Of a stretch of 9,413 nucleotides of DNA, positions 8,601-9,413 are shown in pieces; within the stretch, counting starts at the first letter, position 1, and every line of letters begins with the position of its first letter. The DNA is from Nocardioidaceae bacterium (GTDB lineage Bacteria; Actinomycetota; Actinomycetes; Propionibacteriales; Nocardioidaceae), in the NCBI GenBank assembly GCA_013696065.1, contig JACCZJ010000269.1, positions 1 through 9,413 on the forward strand. Reading direction: 5' to 3'. Below the pieces are notes generated by a model. That model worked only from the letters and a program-made list of their open reading frames with translations. It searched no databases and was not told the DNA's origin. Made by a program: the position numbers and the translations under genes.

Positions 8601-8673
8601 GTGCACATGAACGATTCTGCGGGCCCAGCACCCAGTATTCGGCCGCACTTTCGTGCACATGAACGATTCTGCG
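8594..8673. repeat. Two exact 28-base direct repeats with a 24-base spacer
   Basis: The same 28 bases occur at 8594-8621 and 8646-8673. Both copies begin CACTTTCGTGCACATG and end AACGATTCTGCG, and the bases just outside differ on both sides. Within each copy, TTCGTGCACATGAA is an imperfect palindrome around GTGCAC. The 52-base period is not a multiple of a helical repeat or of a codon, and no third copy is present in the window. A dispersed intergenic repeat or a pair of protein-binding sites is possible. Confidence 0.85.
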
Positions 8674-8697
8674 CCCCTCACCACGTTCCCGACACTC

Positions 8698-8756
8698 GCC
8701 AAGTCAAAGGATCCGACTCACACCTCGACCTAGCGACACCGCAGTCGGATCTTGGC
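8698..8756. repeat. Long imperfect inverted repeat in the rlmN-DUF4331 interval
   Basis: GATCCGACT (8710-8718) is perfectly complementary to AGTCGGATC (8743-8751), leaving a 24-base loop. The stem extends beyond a 7-base bulge (8703-8709) by GCCAA (8698-8702) pairing with TTGGC (8752-8756), giving 14 pairs in all. CTTGGCCAAG (8751-8760) is itself a perfect palindrome overlapping the right arm. No T-run follows. Function unknown. Confidence 0.5.
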
Positions 8757-8760
8757 CAAG

Positions 8761-8990
8761 CACGTCGGCGACACATGCAACAAGGGCGAGCCGCTTGGTG
8801 CGGTCCGCCCTCGTGGTGATGCGCTGATTCGTCGTACGTCGTCGCCTGGCCGGGCTGGCTCGGCCTCGGTGGCTCCCGGCTACTCGGCAGCGCCGGCCTA
8901 GGCAATCTCAGGGGCAGTCGACGTGCACATATCCGTCCTAAACGGGCATCCTGCAAGGCGCGACAGGCTGAACCTGAGAGCAGGCTGTGA
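8761..8990. other. GC-rich intergenic stretch without a supported gene
   Basis: Frames are open on both strands, but none has recognisable domains, a ribosome-binding site or natural composition, and they read as Arg/Pro/Ala-rich noise. Small signals only: CGTGCACAT at 8922-8930 repeats nine bases of the core of the 28-base repeats, and CAGGCTG occurs twice in direct orientation at 8964-8970 and 8981-8987, 17 bases apart, just ahead of the candidate DUF4331 promoter. Confidence 0.5.
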
Positions 8991-8993
8991 AGA

Positions 8994-9023
8994 TTGAGCG
9001 GCCACCGACTGCACAGGTAAATT
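8994..9023 (+). promoter_or_regulatory. Candidate promoter for the leader and DUF4331 gene
   Basis: TTGAGC (8994-8999) and TAAATT (9018-9023), spaced 18 bases, each match four of six consensus positions and lie in the most AT-rich part of the interval. Transcription from here would start near 9030 and give a leader of about 150 bases, just covering the Shine-Dalgarno and short ORF that follow. Unproven. Confidence 0.33.
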
Positions 9024-9049
9024 CGCCGGTGGCAAGGAGGCCAACCACC

Positions 9050-9082
9050 GTGCTTCGAATACGCGAAGTGAGGACCTGCTAG
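9050..9082 (+). CDS. Putative 10-residue leader peptide upstream of the DUF4331 gene
   Basis: A full-strength Shine-Dalgarno AAGGAGG (9034-9040) stands 9 bases before a GTG that opens a ten-codon ORF encoding (V/M)LRIREVRTC, ending at TAG. It uses CGA and ATA, both rare in high-GC actinobacteria, in adjacent positions. The same frame is open back to a GTG at 8987, but only the 9050 start has a ribosome-binding site. A terminator-like hairpin follows 27 bases after the stop, then the DUF4331 gene. The arrangement is that of a regulatory uORF. The terminal Cys recalls the cysteine-sensing leader peptides known in actinobacteria, and the Arg content recalls ribosome-stalling leaders. Both are analogies only. 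Confidence 0.45.
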   Translation: MLRIREVRTC

Positions 9083-9109
9083 CAGAACAGGAGAGTGCTA
9101 CAACGCGGA

Positions 9110-9131
9110 ACCCCCGTTCGCGGGGGTGTTT
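9110..9131 (+). terminator. Intrinsic terminator-like hairpin (possible attenuator)
   Basis: ACCCCCG (9110-9116) and CGGGGGT (9121-9127) form a perfect 7-pair, very GC-rich stem with a TTCG loop, followed by GTTT. It resembles common actinobacterial terminators. Because it lies between the leader ORF and the DUF4331 start, with no other promoter visible after it, it would act as an attenuator rather than as the end of an upstream gene. Confidence 0.55.
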
Positions 9132-9136
9132 GGGGT

Positions 9137-9170
9137 CGGCACAAGCCGCCTCCTCCTTGCTTAGAAAGGA
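9137..9170 (+). promoter_or_regulatory. Anti-Shine-Dalgarno element and ribosome-binding site of the DUF4331 gene
   Basis: The gene's ribosome-binding site is AAAGGA (9165-9170), 8 bases before ATG. Just upstream lies CCTCCTTGC (9152-9160). It is perfectly complementary over 9 bases to GCAAGGAGG (9032-9040), the Shine-Dalgarno of the leader ORF. Its TCCTT (9154-9158) can instead pair with AAGGA (9166-9170) and hide the gene's own site in a 7-base-loop hairpin. A small hairpin, CGGC (9137-9140) with GCCG (9145-9148), precedes it. The pairings are mutually exclusive, as in a translational switch. Confidence 0.4.
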
Positions 9171-9178
9171 ACGCAACG

Positions 9179-9413
9179 ATGTCTTCGTTGCTCACTGATC
9201 GTCGAACACGCGGCGCTGTCGCCGCATTCACCACTTCCGCACTCGCCTTCGGCGGGGCCGCCGCCATGCTCGGGGCCCAACCCGGCCAGGCGTCCAGCCA
9301 CCGCGAGGCGCCGGCGATCCTCACGGATCCGCAGGCGGACAACACTGACGTGTATGCGTTCGTCAGCCCGGACCGCCCGGGCAAGGTGAACCTGATCTCC
9401 AACTGGAACCCCT
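9179..9413 (+). CDS. Secreted DUF4331 domain protein, N-terminal part
   Basis: The first 78 residues of a protein that runs past the right edge. Residues 1-41 form an export signal: a charged DRRTR segment (7-11), a hydrophobic core around 13-33, and a small-residue region ending GQA-SS near 38-41, where cleavage is likely. The mature protein begins SSHREAPAILTDPQADNTDVYAFVSP, the standard opening of DUF4331 proteins, whose biochemical function is not established. The signal has two arginines but not a clear twin-arginine motif, so Sec export is more likely. The ATG is supported by AAAGGA (9165-9170) 8 bases upstream. The preceding leader, with its own ORF and terminator-like hairpin, suggests expression controlled after transcription starts. 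Confidence 0.87.
   Translation, partial: MSSLLTDRRTRGAVAAFTTSALAFGGAAAMLGAQPGQASSHREAPAILTDPQADNTDVYAFVSPDRPGKVNLISNWNP

Noticed and set aside
8594..8673. Minimal CRISPR array
   Set aside because: There are only two repeat units, a 24-base spacer shorter than usual for 28-base repeats, no cas genes and no further copies.
8678..8956. 92-codon open frame on the minus strand in the long intergenic region
   Set aside because: It has no ribosome-binding site or domain, is full of Arg, Pro and Cys, and overlaps the inverted repeat; noise in GC-rich DNA.
8969..8990. TPP riboswitch, because of CTGAGA
   Set aside because: The other conserved TPP elements and helices are missing; a six-base match alone is chance.
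9045..9070. tRNA T-arm, because of TTCGAAT
   Set aside because: The flanking stem is broken and no D-arm, anticodon arm or acceptor stem can be drawn around it; the segment is better explained as part of the leader ORF.

Overview
The window reads as a piece of chromosome from a high-GC actinobacterium. G/C-ending codons dominate, the sugar importer at the left is of the LpqY-SugABC (CUT1) type known from actinobacteria, and genes are packed with 1-4 base overlaps. I cannot fix the genus. No rRNA, tRNA, CRISPR array or transposase is visible.

Left part (1-4717, + strand): the end of an LpqY-like substrate-binding protein, two permeases (SugA- and SugB-like) and a SugC-like ATPase form a tight operon for ATP-driven uptake of a disaccharide, probably trehalose or an alpha-glucoside. 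A second, diverged copy of the ATPase follows after a 96-base gap holding two back-to-back inverted repeats. This copy keeps all its nucleotide-binding motifs but has lost about 20 residues of its C-terminal regulatory domain. The SugC-like protein carries a 46-residue low-complexity tail instead.

Middle part (4776-6965, - strand): in transcription order, a SpoU/TrmH-family RNA 2'-O-methyltransferase, a TetR-family repressor, and an alpha/beta hydrolase whose start codon overlaps the repressor stop. The repressor and hydrolase are probably one regulatory unit. They converge on the ATPase pair.

Right part (6977-9413, + strand): a decayed histidine-phosphatase gene (internal deletion, frameshift and nonsense codon) lies just before an intact rlmN, the radical-SAM methyltransferase for 23S rRNA A2503 and tRNA A37. 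Then come 638 bases without a large gene. They hold a hairpin after rlmN, two exact 28-base direct repeats, a long imperfect inverted repeat, a candidate promoter, and a structured leader in front of a secreted DUF4331 protein cut by the window end.

That leader is the most unusual part. A strong Shine-Dalgarno sequence precedes a 10-codon ORF ending in Arg-Thr-Cys; a terminator-like hairpin follows. A 9-base element between hairpin and gene is perfectly complementary to the leader ORF's ribosome-binding region and can also pair with the DUF4331 gene's own ribosome-binding site. This looks like an attenuation or translational switch, but that is an inference from sequence alone.
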